A DNA stretch of 64,000 nt. It comes from Desulfobacteraceae bacterium. Its GTDB lineage: Bacteria; Desulfobacterota; Desulfobacteria; Desulfobacterales; UBA5852. Where the stretch lies: contig JABZFP010000007.1 of NCBI GenBank assembly GCA_014237395.1, positions 226,367 to 290,366 of the forward strand. The letters run 5' to 3'. Of this stretch, positions 56,443-64,000 are shown piece by piece (position 1 is the stretch's first letter; each line of letters starts with the position of its first letter). The notes beneath the pieces were generated by a model. That model was given only the letters and a program-made list of their open reading frames with translations, was not told the DNA's origin and did not search any database. Position numbers and translations under genes: made by a program.

Positions 56443-58713
56443 TCAGGTCAGCCACGCGTCCCGGCACTGTTGGTGGCGTGTGAGGCGATAGTGCACGAAG
56501 GCGTTCAGGCAGATCATGGCACGGTTGGCGGTGAGGAAGGTCGGCACGCCGCCGCTGTCCAAGATCTGTCCGAAGCGGTTGTAGACGGCACCGGCGCCAA
56601 ACGCTACATTGACGGATACCACGGTGGGTTTTTTGTAGGTGTGGATGAGGTCAACGATGCGTTCCGCCAGATGGCCTTCGGTGCGCGCGATTTCGTCATC
56701 GGTGGTGTGCAGCAAAATGCTGTGGGGAACGATGGAAATCATCAGGGCATCGACCGTATCGGATTGCAGAATCGTGCGGATACAGTCGGCATACATGGCA
56801 TCTCCGGCCATGGGCGTGAGATCCAGCAGTGGGTCGACAGTGACATAGGAGGGCAGCAGCGCTGCCAAAGCGTCGTGAGTGGCCGGATCGAAGGTGGCGA
56901 TCTGCAGGCGGCCCAGGTTGTCAGCCGCGTAGGTTTTTTCATAGCCGGCATTGGCGATCAGGGCGACCCGGTTGCCCCGGACTTCGAAATCGCTCAAGAG
57001 CGCAAAGGTTTTGATGAAATCGCCGTGGTCGATCATGGTTTCGGCCACGATCAGGCCGGCCTGCTTCATGGCGGCTTTGGCCACCTCGTATTCACCGGCG
57101 ATGCTGGCCGTGTGGGATTCCGTGGCCTGCTTCCCGGCGGCCGTGCGACCGGCTTTGTATACAATGATCGGCGTGTTGGTCTGCCGGGCCGTATTGAAGA
57201 ACTTCCTGCCGCCGGCCGCCTTGAATCCTTCAATGTAACAACCAATGACGTCCACCTCCGGATCCCGGTCAAAATAAGCCACCAGATCGGCCGGGTCCAC
57301 ATCCAACTGGTTGCCATAGCTGACGATCACTTTCGGGGATATGGCATTGCGCAGATTATATATTTCCGTAATGCCCAGTGCGCCGCTCTGACTGAGAATG
57401 GCGACGTTTTTGTCTTTTTCCAGATTGATGCGGAATTTTTCTTCCGGCACGAAGAAGGTATTGACGCCGGGTGTCTTTTCGTTGCCGCTGTACACGATCC
57501 CCAGGCAATTGGGGCCGATGATCCGGATTCTATGGCGGCGGGCGATAGCCAGAATTTCCTGCTCCAGTGTTCTGTTTTTATGCGTTTCGCTGAAACCGCC
57601 GGGAATCAGGATGATGGCGCGCACGCCTTTTTGGGCACATTCCTTCACCACGGCCACGCTGTGTTCCGCCGGAACCGCCACCACCGCCAGATCGACGGGA
57701 TCGGCGATGTCGCATATGGAAATGCACAGCGCCATTGTCTGTCCGCCAACTGCGATGGTGCCGCCTTTGATGCCGACCCCGTAGACATCCCGGCGTCTGA
57801 GACGCAGTAAATTTTCAAAAATGATGTTGCCCGGCTTGGCGCTGTCTGAACGGCTGACACCAACGACAGCGATTCCCCGGGGCTCGAAGAAGGGTGTCAA
57901 CTGGTCGAGGTGATTTGTCGTTGCGGTGTGCCCGGAGCCAGCACGCTTTTCGATGGTGGCAAAGCCGTCCAGCGCCACAAACCGGCCACGTGCATCGAAG
58001 ACGAACGGGTTGATCTCAAATTCTTTTAGAATGAAGCGGGACGATTGGTCGAAAAAATTGGAAAAACAAACGGCCAGGCGACTGAGTTGGACGCCGGCCT
58101 GAACGAGATGGTCGACATGGCGTCGTCGGGCATCCTTGAGATATTTTTTGTAAATTTTGGTGGACTGCAGCAGGGCGCGGGCCCACGCCTCGTCAATGGG
58201 CGCCAGGATCAGGTTGGGGGGAGAGAAATGCTCCGCAAAATGTTCGGCATCCGTCCCGCCCTTGCTAAACGAAATCACCGGTCCGAAAGCATCGCTTTCT
58301 CTAAATCCCAGCAGGACTTCGTTGCCGAGATCTTTGGTGTACGGGATGTGGTCCACCAGGAGGATGCCTTCCACGGGATGCCCCAGCGCGGCGACCTCCT
58401 GCTGCAGGCGTTCGCAGCTGTATTTTAAAAAATCAAGATCCCGATAAACGGAACGCACCCCATTGACCGCCATCTTGTGGGCCACGGCGGGGGATACGAT
58501 TTTCATCATCAGGGTGTCGCTCGAGAAACGGCTCAGGTTCTGGGGGGTTATGTCACTTGCGCCACGGATGAAGTGTGCGGGCGGTGTATCCAGTTCGAGA
58601 AGATTGAGAATACGGTAGACTTCATGCTCGAAAAGGATGGACCGGTTTTGGTTCCAGGCGTGTTCCAGGATTTGGTCGATGGTGGCAAGGATGGGCGGTG
58701 CCAGTGTGTCCAT
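56443..58713 (-). CDS. ADP-forming acyl-CoA synthetase, beta-alpha domain order
   Basis: A 756-residue single-chain NDP-forming acyl-CoA synthetase. Residues 1-235 form the ATP-grasp (beta) part (LFEHEVYRILNLLEL, MMKIVSPAVAHKM, FEINPFVFDARG). The CoA-binding domain follows (about 265-390; RGIAVVGVSRSDSAKPGNII) and then the ligase domains with the phospho-histidine in ATESHTASIAGEYE. The order ATP-grasp first is the reverse of PatZ-like fusions. It would make ATP from acetyl- or aryl-CoA during fermentation of amino acids, or the reverse. GGGAGG lies 10 bases before the ATG at 58713; upstream frame codons are not family sequence. Confidence 0.88.
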   Translation of the reverse strand: MDTLAPPILATIDQILEHAWNQNRSILFEHEVYRILNLLELDTPPAHFIRGASDITPQNLSRFSSDTLMMKIVSPAVAHKMAVNGVRSVYRDLDFLKYSCERLQQEVAALGHPVEGILLVDHIPYTKDLGNEVLLGFRESDAFGPVISFSKGGTDAEHFAEHFSPPNLILAPIDEAWARALLQSTKIYKKYLKDARRRHVDHLVQAGVQLSRLAVCFSNFFDQSSRFILKEFEINPFVFDARGRFVALDGFATIEKRAGSGHTATTNHLDQLTPFFEPRGIAVVGVSRSDSAKPGNIIFENLLRLRRRDVYGVGIKGGTIAVGGQTMALCISICDIADPVDLAVVAVPAEHSVAVVKECAQKGVRAIILIPGGFSETHKNRTLEQEILAIARRHRIRIIGPNCLGIVYSGNEKTPGVNTFFVPEEKFRINLEKDKNVAILSQSGALGITEIYNLRNAISPKVIVSYGNQLDVDPADLVAYFDRDPEVDVIGCYIEGFKAAGGRKFFNTARQTNTPIIVYKAGRTAAGKQATESHTASIAGEYEVAKAAMKQAGLIVAETMIDHGDFIKTFALLSDFEVRGNRVALIANAGYEKTYAADNLGRLQIATFDPATHDALAALLPSYVTVDPLLDLTPMAGDAMYADCIRTILQSDTVDALMISIVPHSILLHTTDDEIARTEGHLAERIVDLIHTYKKPTVVSVNVAFGAGAVYNRFGQILDSGGVPTFLTANRAMICLNAFVHYRLTRHQQCRDAWLT

Positions 58714-58952
58714 GGCCGGTGGACCTCCCGGTTGTCGCATCGTTGCGGGAATGGGGCCGGGCCCTGTGGTTCGATCCACAGCCCGGTGATCGTCGCCCCG
58801 TTGCATGCCGTTGGGCGGACGTTTCTTGAAACCGTCCCTTGCACTCAGCCCCTTTTTGCATATACTTATCAGGCTTAATCGCAATTTGACAAGCACCGCA
58901 AAAGGATCCGGACGGCCGCCAGAGATACCTGGCGTACATGCCCGGGTAGAAG

Positions 58953-59426
58953 ATGATGGACATCTTATTGGTATGTACCGGCAATATCTGCCGCAGTCCG
59001 ATGGCCGAAGGACTGCTGCGACAGATGCTGTCGAAAAAACGGAAGGCGAATGTTCGCATTCATTCAGCCGGCACCCATGGCCTGGACGATCAACCGGCGG
59101 CACCTTTTGCCATTCAGGCGGCGGCTGAGATGGGCATCGATATATCCGGTCATCGTGCCCGTTCGCTGGATCGCGATATGGTATCGAAGGCGGATCTCAT
59201 TCTGGTGATGGAGCCCTTCCACCGGGAAATCGTCGCCCGGGCCGTGCCGCGTGAAGAAACCGACAAACTCCGGTTGCTGGCTGATTTTGAGAGGCCCCGG
59301 CAATCGGATACCATCGATGATCCGTATACCCGATCTCTGAAGATTTACCGGGCCTGTTTAAAACGAATTCAGGATTGTTTGGAAGGAGTTGTTCACCATC
59401 TGGAATCGGGTCGGCCTCCCGGATGA
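58953..59426 (+). CDS. Low molecular weight protein tyrosine phosphatase
   Basis: A 157-residue enzyme with the P-loop CTGNICRSPMAEG at its N-terminus and the general-acid loop DDPYTRS near residue 125. It cleaves phosphotyrosine; in bacteria it often serves tyrosine-kinase-controlled polysaccharide export, but no such genes are adjacent. Two ATG codons in a row (58953, 58956) are possible starts with a weak ribosome site. It is divergent from the acyl-CoA synthetase gene. Confidence 0.9.
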   Translation: MMDILLVCTGNICRSPMAEGLLRQMLSKKRKANVRIHSAGTHGLDDQPAAPFAIQAAAEMGIDISGHRARSLDRDMVSKADLILVMEPFHREIVARAVPREETDKLRLLADFERPRQSDTIDDPYTRSLKIYRACLKRIQDCLEGVVHHLESGRPPG

Positions 59427-59541
59427 GTGGTCGTTGCCGGCGGTTTGCGACAAGGTGTGATGCACTGGTTTGTCTAAGGCCCCAGGCACAAATCAGGGGG
59501 TGGTTGAGAGCGTTCTATTCTTCCATTAAGGATTGGCGATA

Positions 59542-62500
59542 ATGAAAGTATCTATCCGGTGGGTCCTCATACTGGGGAGTCTCGCCATGATCTGGGTCAC
59601 CCAGGTCATAACGATATCCACCAGCTACGTGTCATCCCAACGCGTTCTGCTGACGCACGCCCAGGACATCATGCGCAACATTGCCGACCTGGCCATGGCA
59701 CAGGCGGAAAGTCATTTGATCCATGCCGAGTCGGCGGCGAACCTCACCAAACGGCTCCTGACATCCAATGTGGTCGGCCGCGCCCAGGATCGCATGACCG
59801 AGCTGGAGCGCTATTTTCAAGACCAACTGGCGGTTTACCCCCATTTTGCCGGGATTTATCTGGGAGAGCCCTCGGGCGATTTTTTCGATGTCCGGCGTGA
59901 TGAAACCCGTGGCCAAGGCGGCACCCGCACCAAAATTTCACTGCATGCCAACGGACAGAAGGAAACCCGCCTGCTCTGGCGCGATGATAAGCAACAAATC
60001 GTGGAACGCCAGATGATGCATGATGACGTCTATGACCCTCGCCAACGTCCCTGGTATATCAAGGCCATGCAAGAAAAGCGGATCGTCTGGACAGACCCGT
60101 ATATCTTCTTCACATCCCAGAAACCCGGCATAACGATTGCCGGTCCAACCTATACGGACGATGGCCGGCTCAAGGGCATCGTAGGGGTCGATATCGAAAT
60201 CGACGAGCTTTCCCTGTTCATCAGCAAGCTGCGTATCGGCAAAAACGGCCGCGCCTTCATGCTCAATCGCAACGGGGATGTCGTGGCCTTCCCTGATCTC
60301 GCCAAGCTGAGATATAAAGACCCGGCCGAAGGCCAAACCTATCGCCTGGCCAAGATCGACGAACTGGACGATGTGCTGAGCCGCAAAGCCTTTGACGCCA
60401 TGGGGCTTCAATTCGACGACGATCGTCCTTTCACCCTGGAGCAGCCCCGTTTCGGGCGTTTTGACCATGCGGGGCAGACCTATCACACGATGTTTACGCC
60501 TTTTACCGAGCACCAGTGGCCCTGGGTGATCGGGGTCTATGTTCCCGAAGATGATTATATCGGCGTGATCAAGGACAACCGCCGTGCGAATATTATCGTC
60601 ACGCTGATCTGCTCGGTGGCGGCGACGATATTCGGCCTCTGGCTGGCCCGCGGCATCATTCGTCCGGTGGCGGGGATGGCCGAAGAAGCCCAGGCGATAC
60701 GGCGGAAGGATTTTCACCACCAGGTGCCCACCGATTCGATCTACCGGGAAATCCAGGCCACGGCCGACTCGCTATCCGAATTGAAGGCGGCGCTTCTGCG
60801 GAGCAAAGAGAAATACCGCAGTATCTATGACAACATCCAGGACATTTACTACGAAAGCGATATGGCCGGGACCCTGCTCGAAATCAGCCCGTCCGTCGAA
60901 AAGCAGACCCAGTACACCCGTGAGGAACTTCTCGGAGAGTCGGTTTACCGGCTTTACCAGGATCCGTCCCAGCGCGATACCTTGCTGCAGGTTTTCTATG
61001 ATCAGGGCCAGGTCACCGATTACGAACTGACGATTCGCGACAAGGACGACACGCTTCTGTTTTGTTCCATCAACGCACGCCTGTTGCGGGCAGCGGATGG
61101 CACACCGGAAAGGATGGTGGGATCCCTCCGGATCATCAACGACCGTAAGCAGGCCGAGCAGGAGTTGGAAACCTACCGCCGTGAACTCGAAACCCTGGTG
61201 GATGACCGCACCGCCGATCTGCAGGCCGCGAATCAAAAACTCCTCCAGGAAATCGAGCAGCGCAAGGATATCGAAGAGGCCTTGCGCAAGAGCGAAGGAC
61301 GCTACCGCACGGTCCTGGAAGATATCGAAGAGGGCTATTTCGAATGTGATTTGGAAGGCCGCTTGACCTTTTTCAATGATCCCTTGTGTCACATTCTGGG
61401 ATTTCATCGTGCCGAACTGATGGGGATGGACGGGCGACATTTTATGTCCGAAGCATCCGCGCAAAAGATTAGTGCGCAATTTAGAATGATTACCGCTGAA
61501 GGTGACGCTGTCAAAGTGACCGAACTGGATGTTTTCCGGCGGGACCGGGCGCATCGGACCATGGAGATATCGGCCTCGCTGATTTTCGACCGGCATGGGA
61601 ATCCCACGGGCCACCGGGGTCTGGTCCGTGACGTGACCGAGCGCCTGCAGGCCGAACGGGAGCGGCGGCGGATGGAGCTCAAATTCCAGCAGGTCCAGCG
61701 TCTGAAGGGATTGGGAACGTTGGCCGGCGGCGTGGCCCATGATTTCAATAATTTGCTGATGGGCATTCAAGGCAATGTTTCGGTGCTTCTATTGGACTGC
61801 CCGCCGGGTTCGGAACTCGACGAGCACTTGCAAAGTATTCAGCAATGCGTTGAGAGCGGCGCCAAATTGACCCAGCAATTGCTGGGGTTTGCCCGGGGCG
61901 GGAAATACGTGGTCGAACCGACGGATTTGAACAGTATTGTCCGTTCGACCTCCCTGTTATTCGGCCGCACGCGCAAGGAAATCATTATTTTCGAAAATTA
62001 CGAGGATGAGATCTGGGCGGTCAACGTGGATCAGAAGCAGATCGAACAGGTGCTATTGAATATCTACATCAACGCGTGGCAGGCCATGCAGGACGGGGGC
62101 GAACTTTATTTGCGAACGGAAAATGTGCTTCTGGATGGCCAACGCGGGAAGTTTTTTCATGTGGTCCCGGGTAAATATGTCAAAATTTCCATCAAAGACA
62201 CCGGTGGGGGGATGGACGAGGCCACGATGCAGCGCATTTTCGAGCCTTTTTTTACAACGAAGGAAATTGGTACCGGAACGGGGCTCGGCCTGGCGTCGGC
62301 CTTTGGCATCATCAAAAGCCACAGCGGCTTCATCGATGTGCAAAGCCGGCCGGGTAATGGGGCCACGTTTACCATTTACCTGCCGGCGACCGATGAGGAA
62401 GTGCAGGTGTCCGAAAAGAAGGTGGTTGAACTGGTGCCGGGAACGGAAACCATCCTTTTAGTGGATGATGAACATGCGATCCTGGACGCGTGCTCGTCCA

Positions 62501-62808
62501 TGTTGAAAAGACTGGGCTATGATGTCGTCGTTGCCCGTGGAGGTAAGGAAGCCGTCGACATGTATCGACAACACCAGTCGCAGATCGATTTGGTCATCCT
62601 CGATATCATCATGCCCGATTTAAGCGGCGGCGAAGTTTTTGATCGTCTTCTGGATATGAACCCCCGTGTCAAGGTCTTGCTCTCCAGTGGCTACAGCATT
62701 GAAGATCAGGCGGCGGAAATCATGCGTCGCGGTTGCGACGGGTTCATCCAGAAGCCTTTTCAGATGGAACAACTGCACCGCAGCATCAGAGAGATCGTGG
62801 GGGGGTAG
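59542..62808 (+). CDS. Hybrid histidine kinase with Cache, HAMP, two PAS and receiver
   Basis: A 1088-residue membrane kinase. After an N-terminal membrane segment (ILGSLAMIWVTQVITI) comes a dCache sensor (about 35-340: YPHFAGIYLGEPSGDFFDVR, YDPRQRPWYIKAMQ, GIVGVDIEIDELS). A second membrane segment near 350-370 leads to HAMP, a first PAS (about 430-550), a coiled-coil and a second PAS (about 590-700). The kinase has the H box GVAHDFNNLLMGI, an N box (EQVLLNIYINAWQAM) and GTGTGLGLASAFG. A C-terminal receiver has the aspartate in VILDIIMPDLSGG. AAGGA lies 9 bases before the ATG at 59542. The dCache probably binds a small organic molecule outside the cell. Confidence 0.94.
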   Translation: MKVSIRWVLILGSLAMIWVTQVITISTSYVSSQRVLLTHAQDIMRNIADLAMAQAESHLIHAESAANLTKRLLTSNVVGRAQDRMTELERYFQDQLAVYPHFAGIYLGEPSGDFFDVRRDETRGQGGTRTKISLHANGQKETRLLWRDDKQQIVERQMMHDDVYDPRQRPWYIKAMQEKRIVWTDPYIFFTSQKPGITIAGPTYTDDGRLKGIVGVDIEIDELSLFISKLRIGKNGRAFMLNRNGDVVAFPDLAKLRYKDPAEGQTYRLAKIDELDDVLSRKAFDAMGLQFDDDRPFTLEQPRFGRFDHAGQTYHTMFTPFTEHQWPWVIGVYVPEDDYIGVIKDNRRANIIVTLICSVAATIFGLWLARGIIRPVAGMAEEAQAIRRKDFHHQVPTDSIYREIQATADSLSELKAALLRSKEKYRSIYDNIQDIYYESDMAGTLLEISPSVEKQTQYTREELLGESVYRLYQDPSQRDTLLQVFYDQGQVTDYELTIRDKDDTLLFCSINARLLRAADGTPERMVGSLRIINDRKQAEQELETYRRELETLVDDRTADLQAANQKLLQEIEQRKDIEEALRKSEGRYRTVLEDIEEGYFECDLEGRLTFFNDPLCHILGFHRAELMGMDGRHFMSEASAQKISAQFRMITAEGDAVKVTELDVFRRDRAHRTMEISASLIFDRHGNPTGHRGLVRDVTERLQAERERRRMELKFQQVQRLKGLGTLAGGVAHDFNNLLMGIQGNVSVLLLDCPPGSELDEHLQSIQQCVESGAKLTQQLLGFARGGKYVVEPTDLNSIVRSTSLLFGRTRKEIIIFENYEDEIWAVNVDQKQIEQVLLNIYINAWQAMQDGGELYLRTENVLLDGQRGKFFHVVPGKYVKISIKDTGGGMDEATMQRIFEPFFTTKEIGTGTGLGLASAFGIIKSHSGFIDVQSRPGNGATFTIYLPATDEEVQVSEKKVVELVPGTETILLVDDEHAILDACSSMLKRLGYDVVVARGGKEAVDMYRQHQSQIDLVILDIIMPDLSGGEVFDRLLDMNPRVKVLLSSGYSIEDQAAEIMRRGCDGFIQKPFQMEQLHRSIREIVGG

Positions 62809-62850
62809 AGGGCGCGCGGGACGACGCCGAAGAATGCTGCGAGGCCCAAC

Positions 62851-62877
62851 TAAAAAGGGGCGGCAAAGCCGCCCCTT
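62851..62877 (-). terminator. Intrinsic terminator after tRNA-Ala
   Basis: On the minus strand AAGGGGCGGC and GCCGCCCCTT form a perfect 10-bp stem around a 3-base loop, followed by TTTTTAGTT. It begins 10 bases after the 3' end of the tRNA. Confidence 0.88.
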
Positions 62878-62886
62878 GAGATCGAA

Positions 62887-62962
62887 TGGTGGAGCTGAGG
62901 GGACTTGAACCCCTGGCCTCATGACTGCCAGTCATGCGCTCTCCCAGCTGAGCTACAGCCCC
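62887..62962 (-). tRNA. tRNA-Ala (anticodon GGC)
   Basis: The minus strand reads GGGGCTG TA GCTC, with acceptor stem GGGGCTG/CAGCTCC, an anticodon arm ATGAC-TGGCAGT-CAT holding GGC, a T arm with GTTCAAG and an encoded CCA end; total 76 bases. It decodes GCC, one of the alanine codons in the leader peptide at 5063-5134. Confidence 0.95.
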
Positions 62963-62978
62963 ATTTCAGTAAGCGCGA

Positions 62979-63007
62979 AAGCTAACAGAGTCTGTAAACG
63001 CTGTCAA
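62979..63007 (-). promoter_or_regulatory. Promoter of tRNA-Ala
   Basis: On the minus strand a consensus TTGACA (63002-63007), a 17-base spacer and TAGCTT (62979-62984), 17 bases before the tRNA 5' end. The -10 match is weak. Confidence 0.5.
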
Positions 63008-63276
63008 TATTTATTTTGGCGGCCTTCCGCCACGGTGCGTGACTACAAACACGCCCGGCCAGAATCCGCCCTCCATGACGGGTGCAATTTTATTGACAAA
63101 AAATGTTGTAAAACCTATTAAGAACGTTTGCAATTTTCAATCAACAGACCTCTCTTGCGACGTGGAATCCAAGCGGGTGGATCGCCTCGCCCGGGTCTGA
63201 AAAATCTTGCGGCATGAAATATTACAGCGTGCGGGTCGGGTTGCTACCGCAACCGGATCATTGAGAAAGGATGGTT

Positions 63277-64000
63277 ATGCTCACTCAGATGCGGAAGAAT
63301 GTCGGCAGTTGGATCATTAAATTACTGCTCGGCGCGATCGTGGTCGTCTTTATCCTGTGGGGGGTGGGACCCGATCAGAAAAACCCCAACGCGATCGTTG
63401 CGACAGTTGACGGCCAACCCATCGGGTATATGGAATTCAGCCGAACCTACCAGAATTTATTGGAAAACGTGCGCCGTCAGTTCGGGGATAGCGTCAATGA
63501 GGAAATGATCAACGCCCTCAATCTGAAGGAGCAGGCTGTCAATCAACTGGTGGATCGCCGCGTCATTCTCAATGCGGCGGATAAAATGGGGTTCGAGGTC
63601 ACCGACGAAGAACTGGCAATGTCAATCGCCGATATCCCTGCCTTTCAGTCCGAGAGTGGATTTAATACCGCAGCCTACCAACAGGTCCTGAGCCGAATGG
63701 GCCTGACCCCCGAAGCTTTCGAAACCCTGCAGCGGGAAGATCTGCTGATCCAGAAAGTCAATGACTTTATTGGCCGCACCGTGAATGTGTCCGCTCATGA
63801 GGCGATCGCCTGGTATCAATGGCAAAACACCACCATCGATATGGAATATCTCCTTGTCGATCCGGCGCGCTATACGGACATCGCGGTGGATGACGAAAGT
63901 CAACGCACTTTTTTTGAGGCGAACAAAGACAACTACCAAACCGCACCCAAAATCAAGGCCCGCTATCTGGTTTTGCGACCGGCCGATTATCGATCCCGTG
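63277..64000 (+). CDS. ppiD: PpiD/SurA-like periplasmic chaperone, N-terminal part
   Basis: The gene runs off the right edge; about 241 codons are visible. A membrane anchor near residues 10-32 (WIIKLLLGAIVVVFILWGVG) is followed by a SurA-type N-terminal domain (VDGQPIGYMEFSRTYQNL, LKEQAVNQLVDRRVILNAAD). This is the PpiD architecture, in which a PPIC parvulin domain would follow outside the window. It folds exported proteins at the periplasmic side of the inner membrane. The ATG at 63277 is chosen because AAAGG lies 6 bases upstream; another ATG at 63271 touches that site. Confidence 0.85.
   Translation, partial: MLTQMRKNVGSWIIKLLLGAIVVVFILWGVGPDQKNPNAIVATVDGQPIGYMEFSRTYQNLLENVRRQFGDSVNEEMINALNLKEQAVNQLVDRRVILNAADKMGFEVTDEELAMSIADIPAFQSESGFNTAAYQQVLSRMGLTPEAFETLQREDLLIQKVNDFIGRTVNVSAHEAIAWYQWQNTTIDMEYLLVDPARYTDIAVDDESQRTFFEANKDNYQTAPKIKARYLVLRPADYRSR

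Noticed and set aside
56440..57810. A 456-codon open frame antisense to the acyl-CoA synthetase
   Set aside because: A shadow of the sense gene; no recognisable domain.
1..64000. CRISPR arrays, insertion sequences, prophage genes or rRNA
   Set aside because: No regularly spaced repeats, transposase or phage-like genes, or rRNA sequence were found on reading both strands.

Overview
The window looks like a chromosomal stretch of a GC-rich, Gram-negative, anaerobic bacterium, most likely a Desulfobacterota (Desulfobacteraceae/Desulfosarcinaceae-like) member. This placement is inferred from several things together: a selenide water dikinase that is itself a selenoprotein, very dense two-component signalling, a PEP-CTERM exported protein behind a textbook sigma-54 promoter, ADP-forming acyl-CoA synthetase, C_GCAxxG_C_C and UPF0597 proteins, and intergenic palindromic repeats. 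No phage, insertion sequence, CRISPR array or rRNA was seen.

Layout. 1-3.5 kb: end of a histidine kinase, an HDOD response regulator and a PP2C-type response regulator. 3.7-5.2 kb: an alaC-like aminotransferase preceded by a promoter, a 23-residue leader peptide with six consecutive Ala codons and two tandem intrinsic terminators; this reads as an alanine-sensing transcription attenuator and is the most striking find. 5.2-9.9 kb: mostly unknown proteins plus a PAS-PP2C phosphatase. 10-17.3 kb: a seven-gene minus-strand operon of receivers, kinases, a SulP anion transporter and a cytidylate kinase-like/BON/receiver fusion, divergent from an AAA+ regulator that has lost its sigma-54 contact loop. 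19.3-20.1 kb: the sigma-54 promoter and PEP-CTERM protein, which carries a Cys/Gln pattern like that of thioester adhesins. 20.2-29.8 kb: a minus-strand run HTH protein, pepT, dpaL, MFS transporter, two unknown proteins, PBP1A and a SPOR protein, linking peptide/diaminopropionate catabolism and envelope synthesis. 30-33 kb: a redox group (MauE/DoxX-like, rhodanese, C_GCAxxG_C_C) ending with selD. 33.5-41.5 kb: TetR regulator, HAD-AIR synthase fusion, lysA, Lrp-type regulator, B12/radical SAM-TPR protein, murB and ferritin. 42-49.5 kb: pseudo-receiver and lipoprotein, a PAS sigma-54 activator, Usp, UPF0597 desulfidase-like enzyme, glycerophosphodiesterase and an MFS permease. 50-59.4 kb: PBP1B with a TPR lipoprotein, a pyridine-nucleotide oxidoreductase without the redox disulfide, a diguanylate cyclase, gamma carbonic anhydrase, acyl-CoA synthetase and LMW phosphatase. 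59.5-64 kb: a hybrid histidine kinase, tRNA-Ala(GGC) and the start of a PpiD/SurA-like chaperone.

Functionally the region is dominated by sensing and output proteins (five kinases or kinase-like proteins, about ten receivers, two PP2C phosphatases, two AAA+ regulators, one GGDEF protein), interleaved with cell-wall synthesis, amino-acid metabolism and redox/selenium genes. Start sites were chosen from ribosome-binding sites and translational overlaps; functional names rest on motifs read by eye, without database searches.
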